The notes: generated by a model not told the origin, from the sequence alone. A DNA stretch of 64,000 nucleotides from Owenia fusiformis (GCA_903813345.2 CAIIXF020000006.1:25739936-25803935); one strand, 5' to 3'; numbered from the stretch's first letter, positions 10,626-22,349 are shown. Numbers and translations are program-made.

Positions 10626-13165
10626 TAACTCCATAACTATAGTGGCTGCTACTCTCTTACTTTCTCTGCTAGTGACAATGAAAATATTCCAAGCTAACAT
10701 ACGTTCTATCAACACCTCGGCTAAATACATCAAACATATCTCTCCTGAAGCATCTATATTTTGCATTACAGAAATCTGGCACCCTACAGCTGAATCAATC
10801 CAAAGAGCCGGTCTAAAAGACTGGACTTGGATTTCCTCTATCAGACAAGGCAGGGAGGGGGGCGGGGCAGCCATTATAGCATCATCAGACACAAAGGTGG
10901 TAAAAAGAAATGATCTCATGAGAAATGACATAGAGGCAGCTTGGGCAAATGTCTATTGTAAAGACCTCGCTTTTCTTCTATGTTCAGTTTATATACCCCC
11001 AGGAAACATCGAATCATGGGATAAATTTTCTAGAGTGGCAACCTCTGCTTTACATAGCAAGCTTCCAGTACTTTTTACAGGGGATTTTAATGGGAGACAT
11101 CCCTTATGGAATGACTGTTCTATCAACAAATTGGGAAGCACTATTGCAGAGTTTGCCATGATCCATGACTTACACATTTTCAATAATCATCAGTTCACTA
11201 GAAATGAAACTATCATCGATTTAACCATCGGCTCCGGCTCACTGACATCCAAGATCTCGGAGTGGGCGGTGCGGGATGAGATCTATTTGAAATCAGATCA
11301 CAAACTTATCTCATTCAGCGTCGGCCAGGCCGGGAAGGAGGAAGTCAGGGAATATTATGATTTGAAAAATGCAAATTGGGAAAAATTTGTTTCTGAAATG
11401 GAAAAACTTTGTCTTAACTGGCAACAAAACGTCATTGCTGCCAATGTTGAAGAAGCTTACACCTCCCTATGCTCGATAATGCTCAAAGTAATAAACGACA
11501 TCATACCTAAGAAAAAAGTTTGTTCAAAGAGCAAAGGGTGGTGGAACGACAATTTAAATCAACAAGTTAAAGCTCTGAGAAGGGCAAAACGCCGTTATAA
11601 CAAGCGCAGTGACCCTCATAATTGGGAAACCTATACCAGGCTCGCAGAAGAGTTCGCAGAGAGTGCACATAAAGCTGAATCTAGCTATTGGGATGATCTC
11701 TTCGAAGAGCTTGATCTGGGTAACCCAAATATGATATGGAAAACTGTAATGAAAACTCAAACCAAAAAGGGTAAGAAAATAGTCCAACCAATTATAGATG
11801 GAAATGGTAACATTCATCATACCGATGAGGACATTGCAGAAACTATGGTTAAGCAATATGGCAAGCAACATCTGCCAGTACAGTGGTATGATGAATGGTA
11901 CAACTTTGTTGTGAGAAAGGCCAAAGAATCTGTCCAACTTGAAAAAATCAAAATTAAAAACACTAATTACAATCAGACTTGCGAACCTTTTAACAAGGAC
12001 ATAGAATTTGATGAAATAATAGCAGCTATTGAGAAAACACCAGCTAAAACTGCTCCTAGTCCTAGGGAAAAATTTTTGAGTATTTTTATCAAAAAAGGGG
12101 GGATCACACTACATAAATCAATTTGGCTTCTCTCACAGAAATGCTGGGCGGAAGGTCAGCTTCCCCAGGAATTTAGAATTGATCCAAAGATTATGTTAGG
12201 TAAACCTAACAAAAATAACTATAATTCAGACAGATCCTATCGCCCTATAACACTTGAAGCTCAAGTTGGGAAAATCCTACAAAGGGTAGTCAGCCCAAGG
12301 TTATCATGGATAAGCGAGACTACATCCTCTTACTGTGCCTTCCAGGATGCTTACAGGGAACATAGATCCTGTTCACAGACTGTGATTAGATTGGTGCAGT
12401 CCATCCAGGAGGCGTGGAATAGAGGAGAATATGTCATCGCAGCAGTATTAGATTACGAGAGCTGTTTTGAACGGGTGTTTAGGGAGGGGCTCATCTACAA
12501 ACTAGCCCAGAAGGGAATCAATGGACGCCTGTTAGTGTACATCAGTGAATACTTAACTAATAGGCAATTCTCTATATCTGTCAACAACCACACTACCCCC
12601 CTACTGCCATCAGTGGTGGGCATCCCTCAGGGGTCTGTGTTGTCTCCGCTTCTCTGTAATCTCTACACGGCAGACTCCATGGACAACATAGGGTCGGAGA
12701 AGGCTGGCTTTGCAGATGACAACACAATATGGGCATGTGGAGCTGACTTGAAAGAGATAGAGAAACTCATCAACACGGACTTGAATCAATTAACCAACAA
12801 ATGGTGCAAAAGATGGAACATGGAGATCGCCCCTGAAAAAACCGAGGTAATGGTCTTCAGTCCACCTGGTATCACTAGCCCCGATATTAACATCTTTATC
12901 GACGGCCCATAGATAACGAACTTAAATTTAATCTACATATCGAAAATAAGAAAAAATCTGCATTCGGTGCTCTTGCGGGCATAAACAATTTCACTTCCAG
13001 CAAATCGGGCTGTAGCCAAGAGGTATTCACCATGCTGTACAAAGCGTTGGTGATACCGCACTTCGAAACCAGCATTAGTGCTCTGGCTGCAGTTACCGAG
13101 AAAGCTGTTTCTGCCTATGCACCAGTCCAGAGGGCAGCACTACTACACAACAATCTTACAACGGT
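10618..13165 (+). pseudogene. LINE ORF2: AP-endonuclease and reverse transcriptase, broken at the 3' side
   Basis: The frame overlaps ORF1 by 8 bases (ATGTATAG), a layout suited to stop-restart translation. The ATG at 10678 (MKIFQANIRSI) is a second possible start. The endonuclease has FQANIRSI, CITEIW, FTGDFNGRHPLW and SDHKLISF. The RT has YRPITLE, FQDAYREHRSC, AAVLDYESCFERV, GIPQGSVLSPLL and the catalytic FADDNTIW near residue 700. The frame stops at 12910-12912. Coding similarity resumes in another frame at about 12912 and continues to about 13150 (FTMLYKALVIPHFETS), so a small deletion has shifted the frame. Downstream thumb and tail parts are missing. The endonuclease and RT motifs are complete, but the element is not expected to be autonomous. 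Confidence 0.85.
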
Positions 13166-13173
13166 CTGGTTTT

Positions 13174-13250
13174 TCATTCTTTATAGCGATTCGGATTGGT
13201 TGAATTTCATTCTTTATAGCGATTCGGATTGGTTGAATTTCATTCTTTAC
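13174..13250. repeat. 33-bp tandem repeat, just over two units
   Basis: The unit containing TTTATAGCGATTCGGATTGG is repeated directly after the LINE breakpoint. It may be a relic of the rearrangement that removed the LINE 3' end. Confidence 0.7.
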
Positions 13251-13359
13251 GGTGAGTTGGTTCAATATGAGGTTGACATAAAATAACATATTCACGGTGT
13301 TATAGCATGACAGATACAACAAGGCAATTGGCCAAATTTTGCGGTAACGATAACAAAAA

Positions 13360-14114
13360 ATGGCGGACGGGAAAGACAGCATGTCCTCTTTTTCGCCTGT
13401 AGGCAAGATTCACAGGTAAGCTTTCCTTTTCAAGTAGTTCCATTCGGTGATGCATATGTGGATGGTTATAAAGATTGAGTTAAATCTGTCGTGTGGTCTA
13501 CAAGAAGCAGAATATAAGCTGTAAACCTACCCGGCTGAGATTTCGAAGTTCATACTTTTTAGTCCTTTTTCGTGTTTTCTCAGTATATGTGCCTCAGAGC
13601 CACTCAAAATACTAACTGTTTGTAAACTGTGTATAAACAAGCCATAAAATGACAAATGCAGAACAGAAATGTGGTGAATATTGTAGTTAATAAGGTTTCA
13701 ATTACAAGGTCGTTAGACAGATACGTATGTATTGCATGATTTTTTATGGACAGCAACGCATTGTATTAGTTTTACATTAGATGTTAGCGGACGGTTACAT
13801 GCAAGTTCCTGTCAAGTCAAGGTCGCTAGATGGATAGCTCTCTATGTGTGAACTGCCTGGTGACATAGGGGACATTACAAAACCCACCAGAGGGTGCCTA
13901 CCAATCAGGCAGTTTTTCAGAAAGGATGAGTCAAAAATCTTACCCGAGAAACGTGCAAAAAATAAATTGCTTTAGAATTCACTGTCACCAAGACGCGGAC
14001 TTGTCTCATGAATGGCCATTTCTGTACTTAAAAGAATGTATATTAAAGAAGAAAGTAAAATATGTGATTAAAATGTTATAAAAATACTTTATTTCCAGGT
14101 TCTACCAGGAATAA
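13360..14114 (+). CDS. two-exon micro-ORF of 23 codons inside the TIR element
   Basis: Exon 1 (13360-13415) starts ATGGCGGACGGG and ends CACAG before GTAAGC. Exon 2 begins at 14099 after TTATTTCCAG, and the frame stops at TAA 14112-14114, giving MADGKDSMSSFSPVGKIHR plus four residues. An AATAAA follows at about 14124. The start, donor, acceptor and poly-A signal all look real, so a spliced transcript is plausible. The peptide is too short to name. It may be a captured first exon of a host gene joined to a terminal non-coding exon. Its poly-A site would overlap that of the opposing zinc-finger gene. Confidence 0.35.
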
Positions 14115-14218
14115 CATGAGTAAATAAAATAAACATATCAAAATAAAATAAACATAAATGTATCATGTCATTTGATATGATACATGTATAATATGATGTG
14201 AAGAATGTCAGATTGATG

Positions 14219-15504
14219 TTAATGTTTCTTCATATGTGCATGTAAAGTCTGGCGATAGTTAAATCTTTCACCGCAACTTGAACAGATATATTTCTCAGGA
14301 TCAATGTGGAAAATCAAATGTTCTTTCAAATATTGGTGTGCCTTAAATTTTTTGGAATAGAACTCACAAACGAAATCTTTTGATGACTTTTTAAAAACTT
14401 TCAAATGGCGTGTTAGACTCCCAGTGGTCGCGAATGCTTTATCGCATTGTGTACATTTATGTGGCTTTTCCCCACTGTGTACAAGTGCGTGTCTTTCCAT
14501 ATCTATTTTCCTCGAAAATCCTTTGGCACAAATTTCACATACAAACTTTGGCTGTCCTAAATGAGTTTGCAATTTATGCAATTTCAATCCGGTTTTTGCT
14601 ATGTATGACTTCAGGCACACGTCGCACTGGAACTGAAATTATAAACACAAATCATATTCAGCTGTTTATGTCACCATCTTCATAATAGTACAATAACGTC
14701 ATTTCAAAGGGCAATATTTCAGTATTTTGCCCGCAGAAATGACTTACTATTATTACCACCGTTAATGCTCAGGGCTGAAATAGCAAATTTGAAATAGAAA
14801 ATCTTACGCACTGAACGATATCACTTTTCCCGGGAAACATTGCCGGGCGGATAATGTCATTATTGCCCAACTAAAGTCATTAACGCCCGACACAATATTG
14901 CTCACGTCAATATAGCAATTTAAATGCCTTCTCAACTAGTACTAAAACCCCTAGAACAGGCCCTGCAAGGTGGTAATAATACGAATTTCATCTATTATAG
15001 CTTACAAAACTCAAATCCGGTTGAAAAACATTTCAATTTTGGATCACAAGCGATATGAAATGATTCGGTGTTACATATATGAACGAGGTTCGCGTAACTG
15101 TCTATCAATTTTTTGGCGTATCCGCAAATTCAAAAAAACATTATTATGGCTTGAGTAGAATATATTAAGTGGTTTACAATGCTTAATTGGCTTTGTATGA
15201 TCGTATGTAGGTTACATTTATATACACCAAGGTTGTTGCGCAATGTAGAGCATGCCCTAACGAGGAAAAGAAACAAATTACTAAATTTTATGAAGTTTTG
15301 AATTTCAAACTCGACAGTTTTTCGCTTATTTCATGTTATCCATGGGAGTCGATTTGCAAAGACTACGTTCAAAATAAACATCACTGAATGCATCACTGAA
15401 TGCATCACCGAATGCGACGCTTACATAAATGTTTCATGCTTTTATTGATACGCAGTAGTAGAAAATAATGCACCTACCTTAGCTTTCTGTTTCATCGTGG
15501 CCAT
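14219..15504 (-). CDS. small C2H2 zinc-finger protein with two damaged fingers, two exons
   Basis: Exon 1 is 15504-15478 (MATMKQKAK, then GTAGGT) and exon 2 is 14632-14219 after ATTTCAG, giving 146 residues. Five C2H2 units follow each other: FQCDVC, FVCEIC, HKCTQC, FVCEFY and YICSSC. The linker HSGEKPHKC joins units 2 and 3. Unit 3 has Phe where the last zinc-binding His should be (RHLKVF), and unit 4 has Tyr in place of its second Cys (CEFY). At most three fingers can bind zinc normally. An AATAAA on this strand lies at 14093-14088. The gene lies wholly inside the CACGGTG element, with its start about 55 bp from the right terminal repeat. It may be captured cargo, either weakly constrained or decaying. 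No other domain is visible. Confidence 0.7.
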
Positions 15505-15980
15505 TTTATTGGATAAATCAGTGATCGTATTCGACTAACCTCGTTTTCAGAGGTGGCGTATCCGTCATGCTATAACACCGTGATATTATATAACATATCA
15601 TATAAACATATTTATGATTGGTTTCAGGTTCAATTTACCATGGGTGTGTAGCGTATTGGCCTGTGATATAGAAAAAGATTTTTCTGCATTGAAAGATGGC
15701 AGCACTTATCTACATATAATTTTAACCAGAAATGGCGGTCATTCGAATCTTCTATTGATTGGTCATTTTATAATTGATTTCCTCGTTCAAATGTATTTAA
15801 CATATTGTACACTCTATTTGATATTGTCCCGGTGAATAAATTTCTCCATTAATATCACCAGAAACCTTTAGAAATTAACTTAAATTTCAGAGCCAAATAA
15901 TGACGTCACTCACGTTTAACATTTCTGGAGAAGGTGAATCACACAGGTGCGAAATAAGGTCACCAAAAATTGTCACCAAA

Positions 15981-18342
15981 ATGCAGAATTTGCTGCTATT
16001 ATCGGCAGTAATACTTGCCACAAATATAGGATTAGGTAAGTTAACTATATTTTTTTCAAGGTAATCATATAATGTATCCAGGTAGAGCTAGTACACCTGT
16101 AATTAAAGGTGTAACATTGTTTATAAACCGTTCGAACTTTCCAATATGGCCGCCAAATGATTTTGTAAAATATTTTTAATTGAAATTTAGTTTTATTTAC
16201 TAACCGGCTATATAATTGGGTGTCGTGATTGAACAAATATCAAACAGCTTTTCAGCAGTCTATTTGTTTCATTCAGAATTAAATTCAAGGACAATGTAGC
16301 TAGTAAACCAATATGTCTCAAATATTCGCATTTTGAAAAACAGGAAATAAGTTTACAAGTTTTTTCTTTGGACCTAAATCCAGATGTATGAATATAATCT
16401 TTCTAAATCTTTTGAGAAAATCACGCAGGGTTCACAGGTCTTTGTTTCTAACATTTTTTAGCCTATGGATGCATTTTGGTTTCTCTTCAGTGACCTTCTT
16501 TGTTATATCATCCATCATCACTTTTCACGCTCCAATATATTAATACTCACGAAATGAAAAACTCAGCACTTACCCGTTATACCAAATGTTTCTTTCATTC
16601 ATCATTTGTATTGATCTGTTGTATTCTGAGCTACTTTTAACCATATGAACTTCTCACTAGAATAAGTGTTTTATCTTTATATAGCAATCTGCTCATCTAT
16701 TATGAATAGAAGTCTGAAATTCAGCAACTTAGATGGCAGTGACTACCTAACACATGTTCACAAATTATGAGAGGTGTCACTCCGACCCAAAGTCAACCTT
16801 AATCTCGTGTCAGAAGGCTCAGGTCAGGTCACGAACAACTACTTACCAATTTCGGATCGAGTCAGAACACTCAGGAATATAATAAATTATCGTAAAATTC
16901 TTTATATTCCCAGCAAGGAGGATTGGCTCCCAGAATCGAAGTCGATATTTTCCAACAATGAAAACGCTGAAATGTCGTTATTTTCTGAAATTATAACCGA
17001 TTATAAATTCAAAATAAACAGTTCAAAATATTCGAACCAATATCTCGATCATTTCTTGTGAGTTTTGGAATTTTTCGTTGGGAAATAAGACCAAAATTCA
17101 CGATTCAAATGTTGAAGTGAACAAAATGGCGGTCGTTGGAATTCAAATTTTGTAGCACGACATGCCCATATATGGGGCAGAATATCGATGTTGCACTCTG
17201 GGAGCCAATCCTCCTTGTATTCCCAGCAAACTTTCAAATTTCTATCTGCCCTATTTTTGTATAAATCTTGAACTGGGAATAGTTTACAGTTCCTCCCCAA
17301 TGATTTGACACTGGGTTTCTATCATTTTCCCTTTATCAAAGCATATGCAGTAATGCAGGCTTAAACAGCAAATCAAATTCATGTTTCTGTTTTTTCTGAC
17401 CCGACCAGACCCGGAAGATATCCGACCCTTGACACCTCTACAAATTATGTTCACAAATAATGTTCCTACAATGCATCATAGCGAAATTTGCCCAAGTCTG
17501 AAAGCATCAAAGCAAAATCTAGATTTTGGGGCCATGTCGCATGTGATATAGAATTGGCTTTGGATGAGTGAGAAGACAGTCATTATAATAACTGACCTGT
17601 TAAAAAATTGCATCCAGTTGATATTTTGAATTTGGTTACAAGATTTTGACATGTCCTCAAATACAATAAAAATGAAAAATCCAGTAGCAAACTTCATTTT
17701 TCATAATATGATTGCAGGTTCAGCCTTGTACTGTTACCAATGTACTAGCGCCCAAGCAGGATGTGGGGCGCCCCTTGACATACGCATGCAGAGATGGCAC
17801 TGGTGTCCTGATGATGCAAACCTTATAGAAAACTTTTGCGTTAAAAGAATACAAACTGTTGGAAGTAAGTTCAGTTTTTAAGTTTGGTTCATGGTTAAGG
17901 AGCAAAAACAGATATCGTCCAGTGATCTCCCCAGCGTTAAAGCAGGTGGGCGCAGCACCCACCTGAAATTTTGAAAATACGCTTATACCAACCTGAAAAT
18001 CCAAATCCATGTGATTTTTTTATTTTTATGATAATTTAAACATTGACTGCCCATAATTGAAATGATCTAATATTCAATTCATTTTCAGGTAGAACAACTA
18101 TCGACAGAGGATGCTTATCAGAGTTTTTGAAAAATACCTGGCACAGAACGCAGATGCCGACAGTACGTCGCCATGGTTACTGTGAGAATGCGCGAGCAAC
18201 GATGGGAACATTGACCTTCGATAAAAAATCAACATATTGTTTCTGCAACGATTGGAATGGCTGTAATTCATCCACTAACATTCAAGCCAAAATTGGACTT
18301 ATTTTCTCCAGCGTTGTAATTGCAGTTCTCAGGTTTTTATAG
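15981..18342 (+). CDS. Ly6/uPAR (three-finger) GPI-anchored protein, quiver/sleepless-like
   Basis: Three exons, 15981-16035, 17718-17864 and 18089-18342, join in phase 1 with GT-AG sites and give 151 residues. Residues 1-19 are a signal peptide. The mature part starts SALYCYQCTSAQAGCG, the usual LxCYxC opening. Ten cysteines (24, 27, 34, 48, 59, 76, 99, 118, 120, 126) could form five disulfides, and the domain closes with CFCNDWNGCN, the CxCxxxxCN end of the fold. Residues 128-151 are a hydrophobic tail after small residues, as for GPI attachment. Relatives modulate ion channels, receptors or septate junctions at the cell surface. The large first intron carries a 304-bp MITE. The exact orthologue cannot be named. 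Confidence 0.85.
16914..17217. mobile_element. 304-bp MITE, copy 1, with 9-bp target duplication
   Basis: The ends CAAGGAGGATTGGCTC and GAGCCAATCCTCCTTG (apart from one shifted base) are inverted. TATTCCCAG occurs directly outside both ends (16905-16913 and 17218-17226). A second copy in the opposite orientation is at 22350-22623. The 9-bp duplication fits Mutator-like or Merlin-like MITEs. It sits in intron 1 of the Ly6-like gene. Confidence 0.8.
17921..18010. repeat. fragment of a dispersed repeat containing GTGGGCGCAGCACCCAC
   Basis: GATCTCCCCAGCGTTAAAGC then GTGGGCGCAGCACCCACCTG matches copies at 47151-47332 and 62066-62270. This copy is cut short. GTGGGYGCARCACCCAC is itself a small palindrome. 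Confidence 0.55.
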
Positions 18343-18591
18343 CGTGATACTATGTTACATGTCTTTGAGTTAAATTGATCATTCCAAATATTTAAGAGTC
18401 ATTCCGAATTCCTATATGAGATTGAAGGTAGAACTAACTTGCAATTTGCTTACATTTCAATTTTGGCATTTAAGAATAGATTTTTTGAAATAGGGTGTTG
18501 TATTCTGATAAAGAGCTTTATTTTGAGTTGTCATTGTAGCAAAAATATATATCATACAATAGGGATATTTTTAAAAAAAATCAGGATGTAC

Positions 18592-18597
18592 AATAAA
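18592..18597 (+). terminator. candidate poly-A signal of the Ly6-like gene
   Basis: A canonical AATAAA lies about 250 bp downstream of the stop codon on the gene strand. Confidence 0.4.
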
Positions 18598-20248
18598 ACC
18601 CTTTGAGGGTTACATATGCAACAAATAATTGTAAAAATGGCTCAATCTTGAAGACTCAGTGCCATTGGTGTTAAAATGACATGTTATAGTCACTGAGACG
18701 AGTTGATCTTATTAACCAAAATCATTTCTATATGAAGTCTATGATTATTAAATTTTAGACAATACTGTACATTACTGTACATACTGTACTGTACATTAAT
18801 TTCTGAGTTCAACCCTGATAAATGAATATAGATTCCAACAAATAGAAATCAGCGGAAATCATTTTCAAAAAAATCTCTACATGTACATATTTGTATATTC
18901 TGCAATTTAGCAATAATTAGAATACATTATTTACCTGTTCATTCCAAAATAAAATTTTTCATTCCAAATTAAAATCACATATTTAAATGTACATTGAGTT
19001 CATTGAAGTCAGCTTGTTACAATGACAGTAGACCAGTCGCTTATTTCGAAACTATTCAATGGAAATCTGAGGTGGTCCATTTCACATGTAACCTGGCAAT
19101 GACCACTCCTTAGCTTAATGCCCTAGTACAAAGAATATATGTAGGTTTTCCATACATAAAGTCATTGAACTTAATTGATATCAAAGTATAATGGTACAAC
19201 CATTAGAGGCAAAGTGCTCCACTTTTCCCTTGTATTGTACATTGTATATTATATCTTTTATATACCGAGTATTATATAGTTATTAGCAAGTATGAGTAAA
19301 AGTATTTTATTGTAAATAGTGCATTATATTTTATATACAGCTTCAATTATGTGATTCAGAATGTACATTAACACCTCTAAACTTTTTATAAGATAAATGA
19401 TTTGTAATAAATAAAACAAACATGTGTTTTGTTATGGTTGAGACTAGTCAGCGTAAAGATGACACTCCAGTGACTGGAATTACACTCAAAAACTTTAAAA
19501 GTGGAAAGCGTTTAAGAATTTTATTTGGAATAACACTTGGTTTTTCTAAAAAGCCTTTCAGGTACTTTGACAGCATTACCATGGAATACATTCAGCGAAA
19601 CAGAAGTGTATGTGTATTAGAGTATTTTGGACAAACTATCCTAACTGATGATAAAATTTGATTTCACTCAAACATCCCCCAAATCTTTTATTTAGATGCC
19701 ATTTTGCAAGAAATGAATTTTAATTTTGTTCAAGATGAATGGTATAAAGCTGGGTAAAGTGGACCTGCAAAGCGCTTTAAGACTAATGCCAATATTTAGT
19801 GACAAGGGGTCTAGGTGGTTTGCAAAAGTGCTTTTCTAAAATCCCAGTCTTGATAAGTATGATTACACCTGAATCTATAGCTGTACTATATCCGTGGTGC
19901 TTTCTAAAATGCATAGTGAAATTCCAGTAAATGTAGAAATGACATTCCAGTGACAGAAATGCCACGGAAATGACAATGTAATCTGAGATCACTTAGTGAC
20001 AATGTAGAGATGACACCCATAGTTTGCTCCCATAATTCTTTGGTATTGTGGTTTCCCCTAAACTTTCTGAGATCTCCCCCTTGGATGACGCCCCAGTTTG
20101 TTTATAAACTGTCTTGTATGACATATTACAAAAAGAGGCAATTTCATCTTCAATAGAAATGGATTCAATGATTTGGATAATTTATTAAAAAACTTGAAAA
20201 TAATCAAGGAAGTCATCTGGGATGTCTGATATATTTTAGACAAATCTT

Positions 20249-20370
20249 TATGTCACCACCACAAGTTGTGAGACATTGTAATAGTCTCCAACTTTTTTGT
20301 GAATGTTGTTTGGAGTTCGGCATCTGTACCAAATGGCAGGTGGTGACATTTTGCATATTAACGCCTTGTT
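20249..20370 (+). repeat. GTCACCAC-hairpin repeat family, copy
   Basis: It starts TATGTCACCACCACAAGTTG and ends TGGTGACATTTTGCATATTA then ACGCCTTGTT. The family begins with a short hairpin (ATGTCACCAC against GTGGTGACAT) and contains TAGTCTCCAACTTTTTTGTG and TCTGTAACAAATGGCAGGTG. About ten copies are in this window. Confidence 0.75.
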
Positions 20371-21109
20371 TAGGGTTGCCAAATGGTGTGATACACTTTT
20401 TATCCAGTTACTTCAAAGTTAAGCAGAATCCACAACTACCTGGTATGGTTTAAATTTTGTATAAATGGTACATATTAAATCCAAAATGATATTATTTTAC
20501 TTGTTCATTTATAGTTTCAGTGTTGAGAGAAGTCTGACTCTTCCGCAACATCCACTTCACCCCTGGAGTGTACTAAAGTACATAATATTTATAGAATTCT
20601 ATCAAGCCTCCGCCTCCTCTATTATCCCTGGGAGTAAGGGTAGTATAGAAGGTACCAGGTATAAATGATGAAATGTATTTTACTATTAAGTTCCATAGCT
20701 GTAAAATGATATGCAATATGTATAACTATAGAAATGTAAAATTGAAGGAACTGAATTAATTTAAGTCAATAGATAAATGTAGCATTGTGTAAATAAAACT
20801 TTTTTAACTCTGTCCTTTGTAATGTAAATATGTAGTAAAAAAAGAAAGTATTGTCGCCAAATTGGTGGTTGAATAAATATACAAATACAAATAGAAGGGG
20901 TGTATCATGTATGTTAGTGGCTTGATGCAAGACTTAGACAGCGCTGTCACATAACGAACTAGACCTACATATAATATGCTTTCATTTAGAATTTATTTCA
21001 ATGTTTATAACTAGTATACTATGTTCATCACAAATGATACTGTAGCAGATTTAAGCAGTAATACAACTTAAATTGCATATACGAGTATAATGTAATATGT
21101 TATATAACA

Positions 21110-21770
21110 TAAAAAGTACATGCTATTTATTAAGAAGTCTCATACAATTACTCCCAACATAACATGAAAATACTTTTTTAGAATTCTCATACAATTACTC
21201 AAACATAAAATGCTATTTCTTAGAATTCTCATACAATTACTCCAACATAACATACAAGGCATTAACATGCAAAATGTCACCACCTGCCATTAGTTACAGA
21301 CACCAACCACTGAACACCAACTGCCATCCACAAAAAGGTTGGAGACTATAACAATATGTCACACATGTGGTGGTGACATAAAATGCTATTCCTTAGAATT
21401 CTCATATAATTACTCAAACATAAAATGCTATTTCTGAGAATTCTCATACAATTACTCCAAAATAAAAGTTGGAGACTATAACAATATGTCACCACATGTG
21501 GTGGTGACATAAAATGCTATTTCTTAGAATTCTCATATAATTACTCAAACATAAAATGCTATTTCTGAGAATACTCATACAATTACTGCAACATAACATA
21601 CAAGGCATAAACATGCAAAATGACACCACCTACCATTAGTTAGAGACACCAACCAACCACTGAACACCAACTGCCATCCACAAAATGTTGGAGACTATAA
21701 CAATATGTCAACACATGTGGTGGTGACATAAAATGCCATTTCTTAAAATTCTCATATAATTACTTTTAGG
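21110..21770. repeat. composite array: AAAATGCTATTTCTTAGAAT units interleaved with reverse hairpin repeats
   Basis: A unit of about 45 bp, reading AAAATGCTATTTCTTAGAAT then TCTCATACAATTACTCAAAC, recurs at least seven times. Between units sit two long and one short minus-strand copies of the GTCACCAC repeat (about 21254-21380, 21467-21510 and 21598-21730). The block therefore grew by joint duplication of both parts. Confidence 0.7.
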
Positions 21771-22349
21771 CTTTCCTGTGTAAAACATCTTCCTTTAAAT
21801 ATCTTGAGCTGAGAAATAATCATGAAACAAAAATTACAATAATTGTGATTTATACATAAAATAACAGAAAAATATGAGAATCTACGTTATTTAGTAGTTT
21901 ATATGAAACTAAAATATTTTTTATAAAGAGTAATATGTTTACCAAGTATTTGCACCAAATATTTTCATAAAATGCATACTTAAACACCGAACATGATGAG
22001 CATACAAGTACCTTTACCTGTCTGAATACTCCAAGACAGGATTATTTATAACATAAATGTAAAATCCTCCAAATACAAACTGTTCTCATAATTTGAAAAT
22101 ATAGAACTCCATTTACACATGGCTCTAAGAATGAACACTTTAATTCGTAACAATAAATTAAACAAATAAATTGAAAAACATTGTTTAAATTGCATTTTAC
22201 TTAGATTTAATGAATGAATTACCAAAAGTTGTGTTCAGTGATATTTAGAGAAGAATTCACAGATATTTTTCCTTATTTCATTCTTTACTATATAGCTAGT
22301 ATAGGCAAAGATGAATTCACAGATATTTATTTTCTTTATATCACTTTTT

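Larger units (their letters stand above)
9537..13165 (+). mobile_element. non-LTR retrotransposon (LINE), 3' part missing
   Basis: Two consecutive frames encode a gag-like ORF1 and an endonuclease-reverse transcriptase ORF2, in the arrangement of jockey/I/CR1-type LINEs. The 5' UTR presumably extends upstream of 9537. ORF2 is interrupted after 12912, and recognisable coding sequence ends near 13165. No RNase H, 3' UTR or poly-A tail is visible there. Loss of the 3' end with an intact 5' end is opposite to the usual 5' truncation of LINEs, so the tail was probably removed after insertion. The junction is followed by a 33-bp tandem repeat and then the CACGGTG-ended element. Confidence 0.85.
13293..15582. 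mobile_element. 2.29-kb TIR element with CACGGTG ends, 5-bp TSD and gene cargo (Transib/RAG-like candidate)
   Basis: The 25-bp ends at 13293-13317 and 15558-15582 are inverted copies with one mismatch, beginning CACGGTGTTATAGCATGACR. ATATT lies directly outside both ends (13288-13292 and 15583-15587). A CAC...GTG heptamer at the tip plus a 5-bp target duplication is the signature of Transib and RAG-like transposons, whose usual heptamer is CACWRTG, so the G at position 4 is unusual. The duplication is AT-rich, whereas theirs is usually GC-rich. No transposase was recognised. The inside holds two small spliced genes facing each other, each starting 45-70 bp from a terminal repeat. The TIR and duplication are seen directly. 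The superfamily is inference. Confidence 0.6.

Noticed and set aside
13032-13286. 84-codon plus-strand frame as a gene
   Set aside because: It is the tail of the broken LINE ORF2 running into the 33-bp tandem repeat.
16774-17061. 95-codon frame in intron 1 of the Ly6-like gene
   Set aside because: It lies partly inside the MITE at 16914-17217, with no protein-family features.
19422-19661. 79-codon frame downstream of the Ly6-like gene
   Set aside because: No signal peptide, domain or splice context, and it overlaps words shared with dispersed repeats near 2630-2740 and 19740-20010.
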